Below are positions 41,020 to 48,013 of a DNA stretch of 48,013 bases, piece by piece. The notes beneath the pieces are model-generated. The model saw nothing but the letters and a program-made list of their open reading frames with translations, searched no databases and was not told where the DNA came from. The position numbers and the translations under genes are program-made. Source of the DNA: an uncultured Lachnospiraceae bacterium (lineage in GTDB: Bacteria > Bacillota > Clostridia > Lachnospirales > Lachnospiraceae); NCBI GenBank assembly GCA_947624875.1, contig CANQMA010000001.1, forward strand, positions 104,225 through 152,237, given 5' to 3'. Position 1 is the stretch's first letter; each line of letters begins with the position of its first letter.

Positions 41020-43728
41020 TTATGCTTGAACGCTTACCGGGCTTCCATCTCCCGGAACTTTAAAGGTTTTTTGTGTTCCGGTTACTACGGCTCCATCCTC
41101 TGTAGTCCAGTAAGGGGTAACTTTCCATGTGTAAGTTGTTCCTTCGCTCATTCCATTAATCGCATATGCAAAGAAGTAACTTGATTGGTCGGAGAAGGTA
41201 TTCAGTTCAACAGACTCACCGTTTGCGTTCAATGAACTAAATACGGAATTTAATTTTAAATCTACTGTTGCGTTCTTGCTGCCATTGTAACCTTCTACCT
41301 TAAATCCTAAGCCATCGTAGTTCAGGTTGTCTACTGTGCTGACAAATCTAATGGATGTGTTATCCTCTGATACCTGTGCTTTAACATCTAATACTTTTTC
41401 ATCGATGAATTTCGCATATGCGCCTTTTCCTGTATCTGAATCTCTATCATATGGTGTGTTAAACTCCGAATCTAAATACCAGCCTGCAAAAATTGTTTCA
41501 TCGCCTTTATCCGGATACGTCGTATTATCTTCTAAATACTCTGCCAAATCTCCCGGCGCATAGTAATTTTCACCTGAAGTTCCCATTTCAGAACCGTAAA
41601 TAGCAATTTCATAAATGGAGTAACCATAGTTTGTAGTTCTTGCAGTACCAAGAATCTTTACATACTTCGCTTCCACTGGTTCTTTAAATACAATTTTGTC
41701 AAGTCTGTTTGCTCCGGCTGCTGCTTCCTTAACCGTAGCTGCTACATGATACTGAGAACCATCTGTTGAAACCTGAACAGTATAGTCCTTCGCATTTGCA
41801 GTCTCCCATACTGAATTAATTTCTTTGACCATATAAGCCTTGTCCAAAATAACCGTAAGCTCCTGTGGGTCAGACTGTTCAGATTCCCATCTGCTTCCTC
41901 CATCATTATCAATAGCATTATTTGCATTACCTGATGATGCTTCTGCGGTAACCCCTTCATTTCTTACAAGGTTTTTTCCATTTTCATTTTCATTGTCGAA
42001 AACTCTTGCGTCATTACTTCCCTCAGTTGTTGAACTCTCATAACTGAAACCTGAAGTAACCGTAACGTCTGTAACCTCAAGAGGTTCTGAATAGAAACCT
42101 TGATATACAGATTCTACTGATACCGTATGCGTTCCTTCACTGACGCCTTCAATAACATAATCTCCTGCCTCAATCTCTTGCAGCACAGGTGTTCCATCAA
42201 CATATACCGTATATTTATAATCTTCCTGATCAGCACCTGCTGTAATCTTACCGGTAATCGTATTATAAGAATTTGATTCCGCTGTAAAATCTGCAGGAGG
42301 ATTTACGGTTACTGTTTCTGCTTCTTCAAGATCTCCATCGGTATCAAATACTGCAATTTCTCTAGTCTGTATGCCCCATCCCGGTCTTGTTGCATTATAG
42401 ATTCTTACATATCTTACCGGAGTTGTAGTATCAATGTCCACACTGACACCAAATGCAGTTTCATTTGGTGTTCCTGCCGCACTGGCTTCACTTCTGATAT
42501 CGTCTCCGGCCTTTGTGGCAACCGTCATCCAATTTGTACCGTCTACTGAGAATTGAACATCAAAACCACTACCAACAGGTAACAAATCTACACGTGTATC
42601 TCTAAACCAAATTGCTACCTGGTCAATCGTTTCGCCTTTATATGTTTTATCTAAATCAATAACAAAATAATTTGCCCCATTCGGTGGGGTGGCTCTATCC
42701 ACATTGCCAGCTGCATATTCAATACTTCCGTCTGTGATACTTCCGGTTCCCTCAGAAGAATTTACATGTTCCTTGCTTTCATCATTTTCGATATACCACG
42801 TTTTATTTAATGCAACATTATATTCCGGATTTGCCACCATTTCTTCAGGTGTCAAAGAACCATCACTATCAACAGTTACCTGTGTCGTGACTTCATTTGA
42901 CGCTACATAAGTTTCATTGTCATATGCCAGTACTTTTAAAGTATGTTCTCCCTTTGAAAGATTCTCATATGTAGTACCGGATACTGCATCTGTATCAAGA
43001 ACTGCATCATCAAGCAATACAACAACTGTTGTATTTTCTGCTTTTGTAAATGTTACTGTTAACTTGAACGGTTCGTTACTTTGACCGTCTACAGTTGTAG
43101 GGGCTGTCGGCGTTACTACTTCTGCCGGTTCAGCGGCTCCTGCATCATTAAAGATAGCAATTTCCTCAATCTGTGTACCATAAGTAACTGGTGGATAGGA
43201 AAGTTTCACATAACGTACCGTTGTAAGTGTGGATTCCTGGTCAGCCATCGTCAACTCATGGGTCATATCTCCATTCTGTCCATCTTCCATAATCTTTGGA
43301 TCAACCGTTTTAGCTGTCTTGAAAACGTATGGATTGTTAGAGTACTCTACTGTATATCCGGTGTTCATTGGTGAAGTATTTACTACTTCTCCGCCTGTAT
43401 TATGATATACGGTAACAATCCGATCAATACTATCAACACAATAGTAATCACCCAGGTCCACAACAAACCAGCCATCCTGATTGTGAATTGTGTCAATAAA
43501 ACTATTTGTCGCATTACCATCTGTCAAGACACTTAAATTACTGCCCGCACCTTCATTTGTGGTGCCGCTCGCTGTAACAGTTTTCCCATATGCAAGATTG
43601 TAACTATCATCTTGAATATTTTCTAAATCTGCCGCCTTAACTGTTGTATTGTTGTAAACTGTGATTGAAGTAGCAATCATAGCCACAGACAAAACAAAGG
43701 AAAGGACTTTTTTCATTGATTGTTTCAT
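41020..43728 (-). CDS. Secreted protein with three discoidin-like domains
   Basis: The 902-residue protein has a signal peptide (MKQSMKKVLSFVLSVAMIA, cleavage near VKAAD at 30-34). It has three F5/8 type C-like domains (each begins N-L/V-A-x-G/N-K or NLVRNEG and ends with VRYVKL, VRYVRIY or AKYVKIL plus EIAIF/EIAVF/EIAIY). Beta-sandwich linkers lie between them, with one 'FAGWYLDSEFNTPY' InlB-like repeat and a final 133-residue domain identical to that of the protein at 45010. Discoidin domains usually bind glycans. No catalytic domain, LPXTG or C-terminal membrane helix is seen. ATG 43728 has AGGAGG upstream at slightly long spacing. Confidence 0.83.
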   Translation of the reverse strand: MKQSMKKVLSFVLSVAMIATSITVYNNTTVKAADLENIQDDSYNLAYGKTVTASGTTNEGAGSNLSVLTDGNATNSFIDTIHNQDGWFVVDLGDYYCVDSIDRIVTVYHNTGGEVVNTSPMNTGYTVEYSNNPYVFKTAKTVDPKIMEDGQNGDMTHELTMADQESTLTTVRYVKLSYPPVTYGTQIEEIAIFNDAGAAEPAEVVTPTAPTTVDGQSNEPFKLTVTFTKAENTTVVVLLDDAVLDTDAVSGTTYENLSKGEHTLKVLAYDNETYVASNEVTTQVTVDSDGSLTPEEMVANPEYNVALNKTWYIENDESKEHVNSSEGTGSITDGSIEYAAGNVDRATPPNGANYFVIDLDKTYKGETIDQVAIWFRDTRVDLLPVGSGFDVQFSVDGTNWMTVATKAGDDIRSEASAAGTPNETAFGVSVDIDTTTPVRYVRIYNATRPGWGIQTREIAVFDTDGDLEEAETVTVNPPADFTAESNSYNTITGKITAGADQEDYKYTVYVDGTPVLQEIEAGDYVIEGVSEGTHTVSVESVYQGFYSEPLEVTDVTVTSGFSYESSTTEGSNDARVFDNENENGKNLVRNEGVTAEASSGNANNAIDNDGGSRWESEQSDPQELTVILDKAYMVKEINSVWETANAKDYTVQVSTDGSQYHVAATVKEAAAGANRLDKIVFKEPVEAKYVKILGTARTTNYGYSIYEIAIYGSEMGTSGENYYAPGDLAEYLEDNTTYPDKGDETIFAGWYLDSEFNTPYDRDSDTGKGAYAKFIDEKVLDVKAQVSEDNTSIRFVSTVDNLNYDGLGFKVEGYNGSKNATVDLKLNSVFSSLNANGESVELNTFSDQSSYFFAYAINGMSEGTTYTWKVTPYWTTEDGAVVTGTQKTFKVPGDGSPVSVQA

Positions 43729-43762
43729 AATATGTTCTTCCTCCTCGATAATTATGACTATT

Positions 43763-43791
43763 ATTATATCAAACAAAAAAAGCCTTGACAA
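43763..43791 (-). promoter_or_regulatory. Promoter for the discoidin protein gene
   Basis: TTGTCA (43786-43791) and TATAAT (43763-43768) are 17 bp apart on the minus strand, 35 bp before ATG 43728. The -35 and spacer are formed by one arm of the preceding terminator stem, so promoter and terminator overlap. Confidence 0.7.
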
Positions 43792-43846
43792 CATCATAAA
43801 CTAATAAAACAAGTTTTTTCAAAACGCTAAAATCAAGGCTTTTTTT
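43775..43846. terminator. Long-loop bidirectional terminator
   Basis: AAAAAAAGCCTTGA (43775-43788) and TCAAGGCTTTTTTT (43833-43846) pair perfectly over 14 bp with a 44-nt loop. It lies 94 bp after the stop of the membrane protein at 43941 and before the discoidin gene. The long loop is unusual for a terminator. Confidence 0.7.
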
Positions 43847-43940
43847 CACTATTTTTTTTAAGAATTCTTTATTATTTCGAGGTTTTTATAATATATAAGA
43901 AAATAAAAATGCTTTTATTCAAAAAATTAACACTTATCAC

Positions 43941-44552
43941 CTATCCAAACAGTTCGCCATAATCACTGTCATCTGTCAAAATTTTAAACCCTCCCCGATT
44001 GGACTCTGCCGTTGTCTTTTCTTCCTTCTTGTCAGATGATTTTGTCTCGCTATTTTCGTTTTTATCGCTTTTGTTCGTGGTAGACGTTTCTTTTTTTGAC
44101 GTTTTATCTTCCTGATTTAGATTCTGCGCCCCACCCTGGTTGTTAGAATTATCAAAAAAGTCATCTGCATCCATACTGTTACCCACACCATTTGATTTAT
44201 CTGATTTATTTGATTTGTTTGAATTATTTGAATTATTTGATTTGTTTGAATTATTTAAATTATTCTTTGTCTCTTCGTCTGAACCATCATCCTTCAACGC
44301 ACTGTTTTGTCCATCATTTGCTGAATCTGTTGAAGTATTTTGTCCGCTATTTTTTTCTTCATTATTTGGCAAAACACTTCCATTTTCATCAGTCACCGCC
44401 GGAGTTTCACTTCCTGTATCAAATTCAGTGGTCTGTTCCTGATCTGCAGAACTGTTTTTTTCTGATTTTCCCATCCATAAAGTAATTGCAAAAATAATTA
44501 CGGCTAATAAAACCACTATTCCCACAATAATATATATTTTATCTCTTTTCAC
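43941..44552 (-). CDS. Single-pass membrane protein with Asn/Ser/Lys-rich domain
   Basis: The start is best placed at the GTG at 44552, with GGAG 8 nt upstream, giving 203 residues; ATG 44558 adds two residues but has poor spacing. A short basic start and one helix (IYIIVGIVVLLAVIIFAITLW) are followed by a long low-complexity outside region rich in Asn, Ser, Lys, Asp and Thr, with a core of NNS/NKS triplets. It ends FKILTDDSDYGELFG, a compact acidic motif. It is the first gene after peptide B, where copy A has the HprK-like gene. No family is recognised. It may act as a surface spacer or receptor. Confidence 0.65.
   Translation of the reverse strand: MKRDKIYIIVGIVVLLAVIIFAITLWMGKSEKNSSADQEQTTEFDTGSETPAVTDENGSVLPNNEEKNSGQNTSTDSANDGQNSALKDDGSDEETKNNLNNSNKSNNSNNSNKSNKSDKSNGVGNSMDADDFFDNSNNQGGAQNLNQEDKTSKKETSTTNKSDKNENSETKSSDKKEEKTTAESNRGGFKILTDDSDYGELFG
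44190..44263. repeat. 9-bp tandem coding repeats
   Basis: Degenerate 9-bp units of the type TTTGAATTA/TTTGATTTG repeat about eight times. On the minus strand each encodes Asn-Asn-Ser or Asn-Lys-Ser. Such repeats change length easily by slippage without shifting the frame. Confidence 0.75.
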
Positions 44553-44600
44553 TGTCATTTCTCCATAATTTTCATTGATGTTTTTATCAATTACGCAAAT

Positions 44601-44628
44601 CAGCACCACGCATAACCGCGTGGTGCTG
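44601..44628 (-). terminator. 11-bp hairpin after peptide gene B
   Basis: Same perfect CAGCACCACGC/GCGTGGTGCTG stem and 6-nt loop as in copy A, 12 bp after the stop of peptide B. No T-run follows on the minus strand. Confidence 0.65.
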
Positions 44629-44640
44629 TTAAAAATCTAA

Positions 44641-44778
44641 TTAGTCTTTAAAAATATCGCCAGCATCAATCGTTGGGATATTTCCGTCATTTCCTTCGCC
44701 ACTATCTACAAGCGCCGTCCTTACGGAAGCGTCAATCTCAATAATTTCTGCTTCCGGATCCATATATAACTTCTTCAT
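44641..44778 (-). CDS. RiPP-precursor-like peptide B (45 residues)
   Basis: From ATG 44778 (AAAGGAG upstream) the peptide has the same first 24 residues as peptide A and then DSGEGNDGNIPTIDAGDIFKD. Compared with A it keeps SGEG, NIPTI and GDIF, and changes N to D at 25, D to N at 30, GV to DA at 38-39 and GND to KD at the end. Two silent changes lie just before the split point. It is followed by a membrane protein gene rather than kinase/PqqD genes, so any enzymes would act in trans from the copy A operon. Confidence 0.75.
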   Translation of the reverse strand: MKKLYMDPEAEIIEIDASVRTALVDSGEGNDGNIPTIDAGDIFKD

Positions 44779-44845
44779 TACTTCTCCTTTCACATTGCCA
44801 TCTGTCTTAGATTGCAAAACTCTATGACCCGTCTTTCCGGATTTT

Positions 44846-44874
44846 ATTTTATTCGAAACTGTACTGTTTGTCAA
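44846..44874 (-). promoter_or_regulatory. Near-consensus promoter for peptide B
   Basis: TTGACA (44869-44874) and TAAAAT (44846-44851) are 17 bp apart, identical to the copy A promoter, with the same leader of about 60 nt. Confidence 0.82.
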
Positions 44875-44984
44875 CCTATTAAATCTCCATAGTTGCCATC
44901 ATCTTCACTTTTCACAATCAAACCGATGGGTTTTATCTGTTCTATTTCGATAATATCCATTTTTGCTTCTTCATAAGGTTCCAT
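44871..44984 (-). CDS. 37-residue peptide, copy B
   Basis: Identical in DNA and protein to the frame at 40881-40994, again 25 bp after the stop of a large secreted protein and overlapping the -35 of the peptide promoter. Because both copies sit in the identical block, their conservation is not independent evidence for coding. Confidence 0.5.
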   Translation of the reverse strand: MEPYEEAKMDIIEIEQIKPIGLIVKSEDDGNYGDLIG

Positions 44985-45009
44985 TTCCGTACAATTTCCC
45001 TCTCCGTTA

Positions 45010-46830
45010 TTATGCTTGAACGCTTACCGGGCTTCCATCTCCCGGAACTTTAAAGGTTTTTTGTGTTCCGGTTACTACGGCTCCATCCTCTGTAGTCCAG
45101 TAAGGGGTAACTTTCCATGTGTAAGTTGTTCCTTCGCTCATTCCATTAATCGCATATGCAAAGAAGTAACTTGATTGGTCGGAGAAGGTATTCAGTTCAA
45201 CAGACTCACCGTTTGCGTTCAATGAACTAAATACGGAATTTAATTTTAAATCTACTGTTGCGTTCTTGCTGCCATTGTAACCTTCTACCTTAAATCCTAA
45301 GCCATCGTAGTTCAGGTTGTCTACTGTGCTGACAAATCTAATGGATGTGTTATCCTCTGATACCTGTGCTTTAACATCTAATACTTTTTCATCGATGAAT
45401 TTCGCATATGCTTTTCCTGATTTTTCTGTATATGGAGTTGTATATCCAGGGTCGCTATACCAGCCTGCAAAAAGTTCACCTTCACTTGTAGGAACGTCTT
45501 TCTGATAGTTTGAAACCTCTAAGTATCCTGCGGCAGATTCTGCAGCTTCCTGACTGTCATAAGTGGTCAGGCTGACATTTTTAAACTCAATCGTACTTGC
45601 TGCTACCGGCCCATATCCGTCTATATATCCATAGCAAATATCAAAAACACCTGTTCCAGCAGCACTCGAAGTTGCCTGGAAAATATATACGATTTGCGTT
45701 TCTTCATCTGCTTTAACGGAATAATGCTGGAATCCTTCATTATAATTTGTCCAATTTGCACTATTCTGAAATCTCATCTGAATTGTACGGTCAATACTGC
45801 TAAGCACTGTGCAGGATGCTTTATACCACGTACCTTCCTGAATAGTCAAACCTTCCAGCTTGTATTCTGTATCTTGATATGCCCACTGATTATTGTCGCC
45901 TGCTTCACTCCGTTCCGGCGCAGAAATTTGTCCGCTATTCTGCTTTTCTACCGGAACCAGTTCTTTCGTTTCCTGACTTTCTCCACCCGGCGTTGTTGGT
46001 TCCGTTGATGGATCCTCACCATCTGTTCCATTGATATTCTGGATTGTGATTGTTGCTGTTCCTTGGGCATGTACGATTTGTACTGTGTTTATCTTTTTAG
46101 TCAAATATGACAGGTATACACATGCGCCCGCTCCTTGAATACCATTATCATTATCATCAGTCTGTACTTTTCCGTTAACAATCACTTGGCTTATACCCGA
46201 ACTAACAGAAATATAGATACCTTGTTCAGTCGCGAATGCCGGTTGCTGAATACCTACAAGACTAAAACCGTCTCCTTTCTCATAAGAAAAACCTTGCCCT
46301 ATCTCTGTCCAACTATGACCTGAAGGGTCCGTCTGTTTTTCTGTTGTTTCAGGTTCCATACCCGGTTCGTAAGTTCCCTTACCCGAATTACCAGGACAAT
46401 GGATAACTACTTTTACATGTCCCATAGAGGATGTAATATCTAATATGTTATATTCATATATTAACATATTCTGTACATCTCTAAAGAAGAGACCAGCTCC
46501 TTGCTTCTCTCCTTCAATTCCATTAATTTTACCAACCAAACCCACATCTGTATGTGCTGTAACATAGAGTGTATTTCCCTCCTGATACTGAAATACATTA
46601 AATGAATATTCTTGAATAGATGTAGAATTTTCTAAAAGAGCCCATGTACTTCCTTTTAAATTGTCATAGTTAATCCCCCCATCGTTAGCAACTGTACCAG
46701 TATAATCAAGATTTGAGTAATCGTCAGCCGCCTTAATGGAAGATGCCTTGTAAATCGTAAGACTTCCTACAACCATAGCAACAGCACATATGTAAGCTAT
46801 TGCTTTTTTCATTGTTTTACTAAGTTTCAT
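45010..46830 (-). CDS. Secreted beta-rich protein with CBM-like region and shared C-terminal domain
   Basis: The 606-residue protein has a signal peptide (LSKTMKKAIAYICAVAMVVG, cleavage near IKAAD). Two similar beta domains of about 110 residues follow (GEKQGAGLFFRDVQNM and NGIQGAGACVYLSY are equivalent blocks), then a Pro/Glu/Thr linker and a carbohydrate-binding-module-like domain (EGTWYKASCTVLSSIDRTIQ, VSLTTYDS). A 'FAGWYSDPGYTTPY' repeat leads into the 133-residue C-terminal domain identical to that of the protein at 41020. There is no LPXTG or membrane anchor. ATG 46830 lies 11 nt after GGAG; ATG 46839 is the alternative. No enzyme motif is seen. Confidence 0.8.
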   Translation of the reverse strand: MKLSKTMKKAIAYICAVAMVVGSLTIYKASSIKAADDYSNLDYTGTVANDGGINYDNLKGSTWALLENSTSIQEYSFNVFQYQEGNTLYVTAHTDVGLVGKINGIEGEKQGAGLFFRDVQNMLIYEYNILDITSSMGHVKVVIHCPGNSGKGTYEPGMEPETTEKQTDPSGHSWTEIGQGFSYEKGDGFSLVGIQQPAFATEQGIYISVSSGISQVIVNGKVQTDDNDNGIQGAGACVYLSYLTKKINTVQIVHAQGTATITIQNINGTDGEDPSTEPTTPGGESQETKELVPVEKQNSGQISAPERSEAGDNNQWAYQDTEYKLEGLTIQEGTWYKASCTVLSSIDRTIQMRFQNSANWTNYNEGFQHYSVKADEETQIVYIFQATSSAAGTGVFDICYGYIDGYGPVAASTIEFKNVSLTTYDSQEAAESAAGYLEVSNYQKDVPTSEGELFAGWYSDPGYTTPYTEKSGKAYAKFIDEKVLDVKAQVSEDNTSIRFVSTVDNLNYDGLGFKVEGYNGSKNATVDLKLNSVFSSLNANGESVELNTFSDQSSYFFAYAINGMSEGTTYTWKVTPYWTTEDGAVVTGTQKTFKVPGDGSPVSVQA

Positions 46831-46879
46831 AATAACCATATCTCCTTTCAATGAGAACTTACGCTCATATTTATTAATT

Positions 46880-46908
46880 ATTTTATCATTCCTTCTATTT
46901 TCTTGCAA
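46880..46908 (-). promoter_or_regulatory. Promoter for the 606-residue secreted protein gene
   Basis: TTGCAA (46903-46908) and TAAAAT (46880-46885) are 17 bp apart on the minus strand, 50 bp before ATG 46830. A pair of 20-bp direct repeats lies 18 bp upstream of the -35. Confidence 0.65.
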
Positions 46909-46925
46909 GACTATTTCATTAAAAA

Positions 46926-46965
46926 TAGGGGTTCATTTTTTATTTTAGGGGTTCATTTTTTATTG
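46926..46965. promoter_or_regulatory. Two 20-bp direct repeats upstream of the promoter
   Basis: TAGGGGTTCATTTTTTATTT is followed directly by TAGGGGTTCATTTTTTATTG. The repeat period of 20 bp is close to two helical turns, so two proteins would bind on the same DNA face next to the -35, as LytTR-type activators do. The regulator is unknown. Confidence 0.55.
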
Positions 46966-47010
46966 TTGTTTTTTGTTGAATCATTTCAATAAATAGCAAC
47001 ACCAATAACA

Positions 47011-47415
47011 TTATAGTTCACCCTGTTCAATTTTGTTTAGTTCTTCTTCGGTCAGTCCTGTCGACGCAAGGATTACCTGCCGGTCTACATGATTTTCAAG
47101 AAGTTTTTGTGCGGTAGTGATCTGTCTGCGTGTTTCGCCGATCTGTATGCCCTCTTCTCTTCCACGTGCTTCGCCGATTTGTATGCCTTCTTCTTTTCCG
47201 ATTTGTATGCCCTCTTCTCTTCCGCGTGCTTCGACCGTCTTCAGATATTTCTCCTCATCAAATTCTTCCAAAAGCATTCCACACACCTCCGCTTTATGGG
47301 CTGTCAGAAACTTTTCCAGGACGCCTTCCTTAATGCATTCATTTACTGCCAGGTCGACGGCTTCCTCCATGGTCTCCGCAGTCTTTCTCTTTTCTTTGTT
47401 CCCCTTGTTTGCATA
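47011..47415 (-). pseudogene. 5'-truncated Rpn/PD-(D/E)XK transposase-like gene
   Basis: The frame reads YANKGNKEKRKTAETM, EEAVDLAVNECIKEGVLEKF, then EEFDEEKYLKTVEARGREEG with several REEGIQIG-type repeats, and ends TGLTEEELNKIEQGEL. This is the C-terminal end of Rpn-type recombination-promoting nucleases. The PD-(D/E)XK nuclease half is missing: a stop codon at 47416-47418 and unrelated sequence precede it. An ATG at 47370 could give a 119-residue remnant, but I see no ribosome site. A close copy of the tail is at 47750. Confidence 0.72.
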
Positions 47416-47535
47416 TTAGATGATATCAAAAAACAGGAAAGCAAATCCGGGTACGGAAAAAACACTTCCATTCCGCCGGTTTTCTCTCCTGTATCTTTTT
47501 TCATTTATCTTTTGTAATGGATATCATCTGATATA
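47412..47535. repeat. Fold-back element of about 120 bp at the broken Rpn gene
   Basis: TATTAGATGATATC (47414-47427) and GATATCATCTGATA (47520-47533) are inverted repeats with one mismatch. Inside, ACAGGA...CCGG and CCGGTTTTCTCTCCTGT form a second imperfect pairing, so the whole segment can fold into one long hairpin. It begins where the Rpn reading frame is lost. This looks like a MITE-like or other non-autonomous palindromic insertion. The rest of the 334-bp gap between 47416 and 47749 holds only the terminator below. Confidence 0.5.
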
Positions 47536-47606
47536 TATTTATCCTAACACTTTGATTTGAATAGTTCAACATTTTTCGACAAAAAGAATTTCATGATTTT
47601 TTCACT

Positions 47607-47641
47607 AAAAAAGATGTCAAACCTTGCATCTGACATCTTTT
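47607..47641 (-). terminator. Intrinsic terminator after the right-hand Rpn gene
   Basis: AAAAGATGTCA (47609-47619) and TGACATCTTTT (47631-47641) pair over 11 bp with an 11-nt loop. On the minus strand it is followed by TTTTTTAG. It lies 108 bp after the stop of the gene at 47750. Confidence 0.75.
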
Positions 47642-47749
47642 CTCCTCATAAAAACGATATAACTGCTGATAGTTCGCCCGCTTCGTCTTTCATTTTTTAT
47701 GCTTCGACATAGCACCGGCACATATTCGTTGAGCAATGTTTTTCCGGCA

Positions 47750-48013
47750 TTACAGTTTCCCCTGTTCGATTTTGTTTAGTTCTTCTTCGGTCAGTCCCGT
47801 CGATGCAAGGATTACCTGCCGGTCTACATGATTTTCAAGTAGTTTTTGTGCGGTAGTAATTTTTCCAAGTTTTTCGCCCAATTCTTTGCCGCGTGCTTCG
47901 CCGATTTGTATGCCCTCTTCTCTTCCGCGTTCTTCACCGATTTGTATGCCTTCTTCTCTTCCGCGTGCTTCGACCGTCTTCAGATATTTCTCCTCATCAA
48001 ATTCTTCCAAAAG
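47750..48013 (-). CDS. Rpn/PD-(D/E)XK transposase-like protein, C-terminal part
   Basis: The frame is open to the right edge of the window and reads EEFDEEKYLKTVEARGREEG, several GREEGIQIGE-type repeats, KELGEKLGKITTAQKLLENH and TGLTEEELNKIEQGKL. It matches the tail of the truncated gene at 47011-47415. The N-terminal nuclease domain would lie outside the window. Rpn-type proteins act in recombination or mobile-element defence and are often present in many copies in Lachnospiraceae genomes. Confidence 0.75.
   Translation of the reverse strand, partial: LLEEFDEEKYLKTVEARGREEGIQIGEERGREEGIQIGEARGKELGEKLGKITTAQKLLENHVDRQVILASTGLTEEELNKIEQGKL

Larger units (their letters stand above)
40591..41421. 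repeat. Duplicated cassette, copy A
   Basis: This segment is repeated at 44584-45411. From 40727 to 41421 (695 bp) I see no difference from 44717-45411. Only 40651-40726, encoding the C-terminal half of the small peptide, differs by many bases and one codon. The repeat covers the 3' hairpin, peptide gene, promoter, 37-codon frame and the last 133 codons of the upstream secreted-protein gene. The homology ends sharply inside both large genes. Confidence 0.95.
44584..45411. repeat. Duplicated cassette, copy B
   Basis: This is the second copy of the segment at 40591-41421. The distance between copies is 3,993 bp left of the variable peptide end and 3,990 bp right of it, because peptide B is one codon shorter. 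From 44717 to 45411 the sequences are the same base for base. Confidence 0.95.

Noticed and set aside
44140-44485. Plus-strand frames of about 100 codons opposite the Asn/Ser-rich protein
   Set aside because: They are antisense shadows of low-complexity repeats (Leu/Phe-rich), without ribosome sites.
46926-46965. CRISPR-like repeat
   Set aside because: Only two adjacent units with no spacer between them; no CRISPR array or cas gene was seen anywhere in the window.

Overview
The window reads as a chromosomal segment of an anaerobic Gram-positive Clostridia species, most likely a gut Lachnospiraceae. The reasons are strong AGGAGG-type ribosome sites, a meso-DAP peptidoglycan pathway (murE with a DNPR motif, dapF), a Na+-pumping biotin decarboxylase cluster, the order secG-rnr-smpB next to glycolysis genes, a DUF6472-like mini-protein, and secreted proteins with discoidin domains and 'FAGWY' repeats. 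The genus cannot be fixed by reading alone. Every gene I can support lies on the minus strand, so genes are read from high to low coordinates.

Region 1 to 33.9 kb is housekeeping. It holds ispH (partial), cmk and a flavoprotein; a Na+-translocating decarboxylase operon (2.3-7.7 kb) with two different carboxyltransferase subunits; dapF-murE-asnB; two D,D-carboxypeptidases around scpA-scpB; thyA-folA-ltaS-like; hflX; a MATE exporter; PAP2 and a 56-residue Cys protein; an aminotransferase; smpB and rnr. A glycolytic transcription unit gap-pgk-tpiA-(beta-helix protein)-gpmI-secG has a clear promoter before gap and a clear terminator after secG.

Region 34.0 to 38.9 kb is a cell-surface module: a PF14907-like nucleotidyltransferase, a Lys-rich secreted protein, a CpsD-type tyrosine kinase with a YG-repeat tail, a CpsC/Wzz-type partner, an LCP ligase and a 41-residue membrane peptide translationally coupled to LCP. 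No glycosyltransferases are present.

Region 38.9 to 46.9 kb is the most interesting part. An operon of HPr-kinase-like protein, PqqD-like protein and S26-type peptidase lies downstream of a 46-residue peptide that looks like a RiPP precursor. A second version of this peptide (45 residues) lies 4 kb away. The first 24 residues are identical and the C-terminal halves differ, which is a leader/core pattern. Both peptides sit in an approximately 830-bp duplicated cassette, of which 695 bp are identical base for base. The cassette also carries a near-consensus promoter, an 11-bp hairpin after the peptide gene, a second 37-residue peptide, and the last 133 codons of two otherwise unrelated large secreted proteins. 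My inference is a peptide-modification or surface-display system in which a kinase, a leader-binding protein and a peptidase act on the small peptides; no cyclase or radical SAM enzyme is visible nearby.

Region 47.0 to 48.0 kb holds two C-terminal parts of Rpn/PD-(D/E)XK transposase-like genes. One is 5'-truncated next to a fold-back element of about 120 bp; the other runs off the window.
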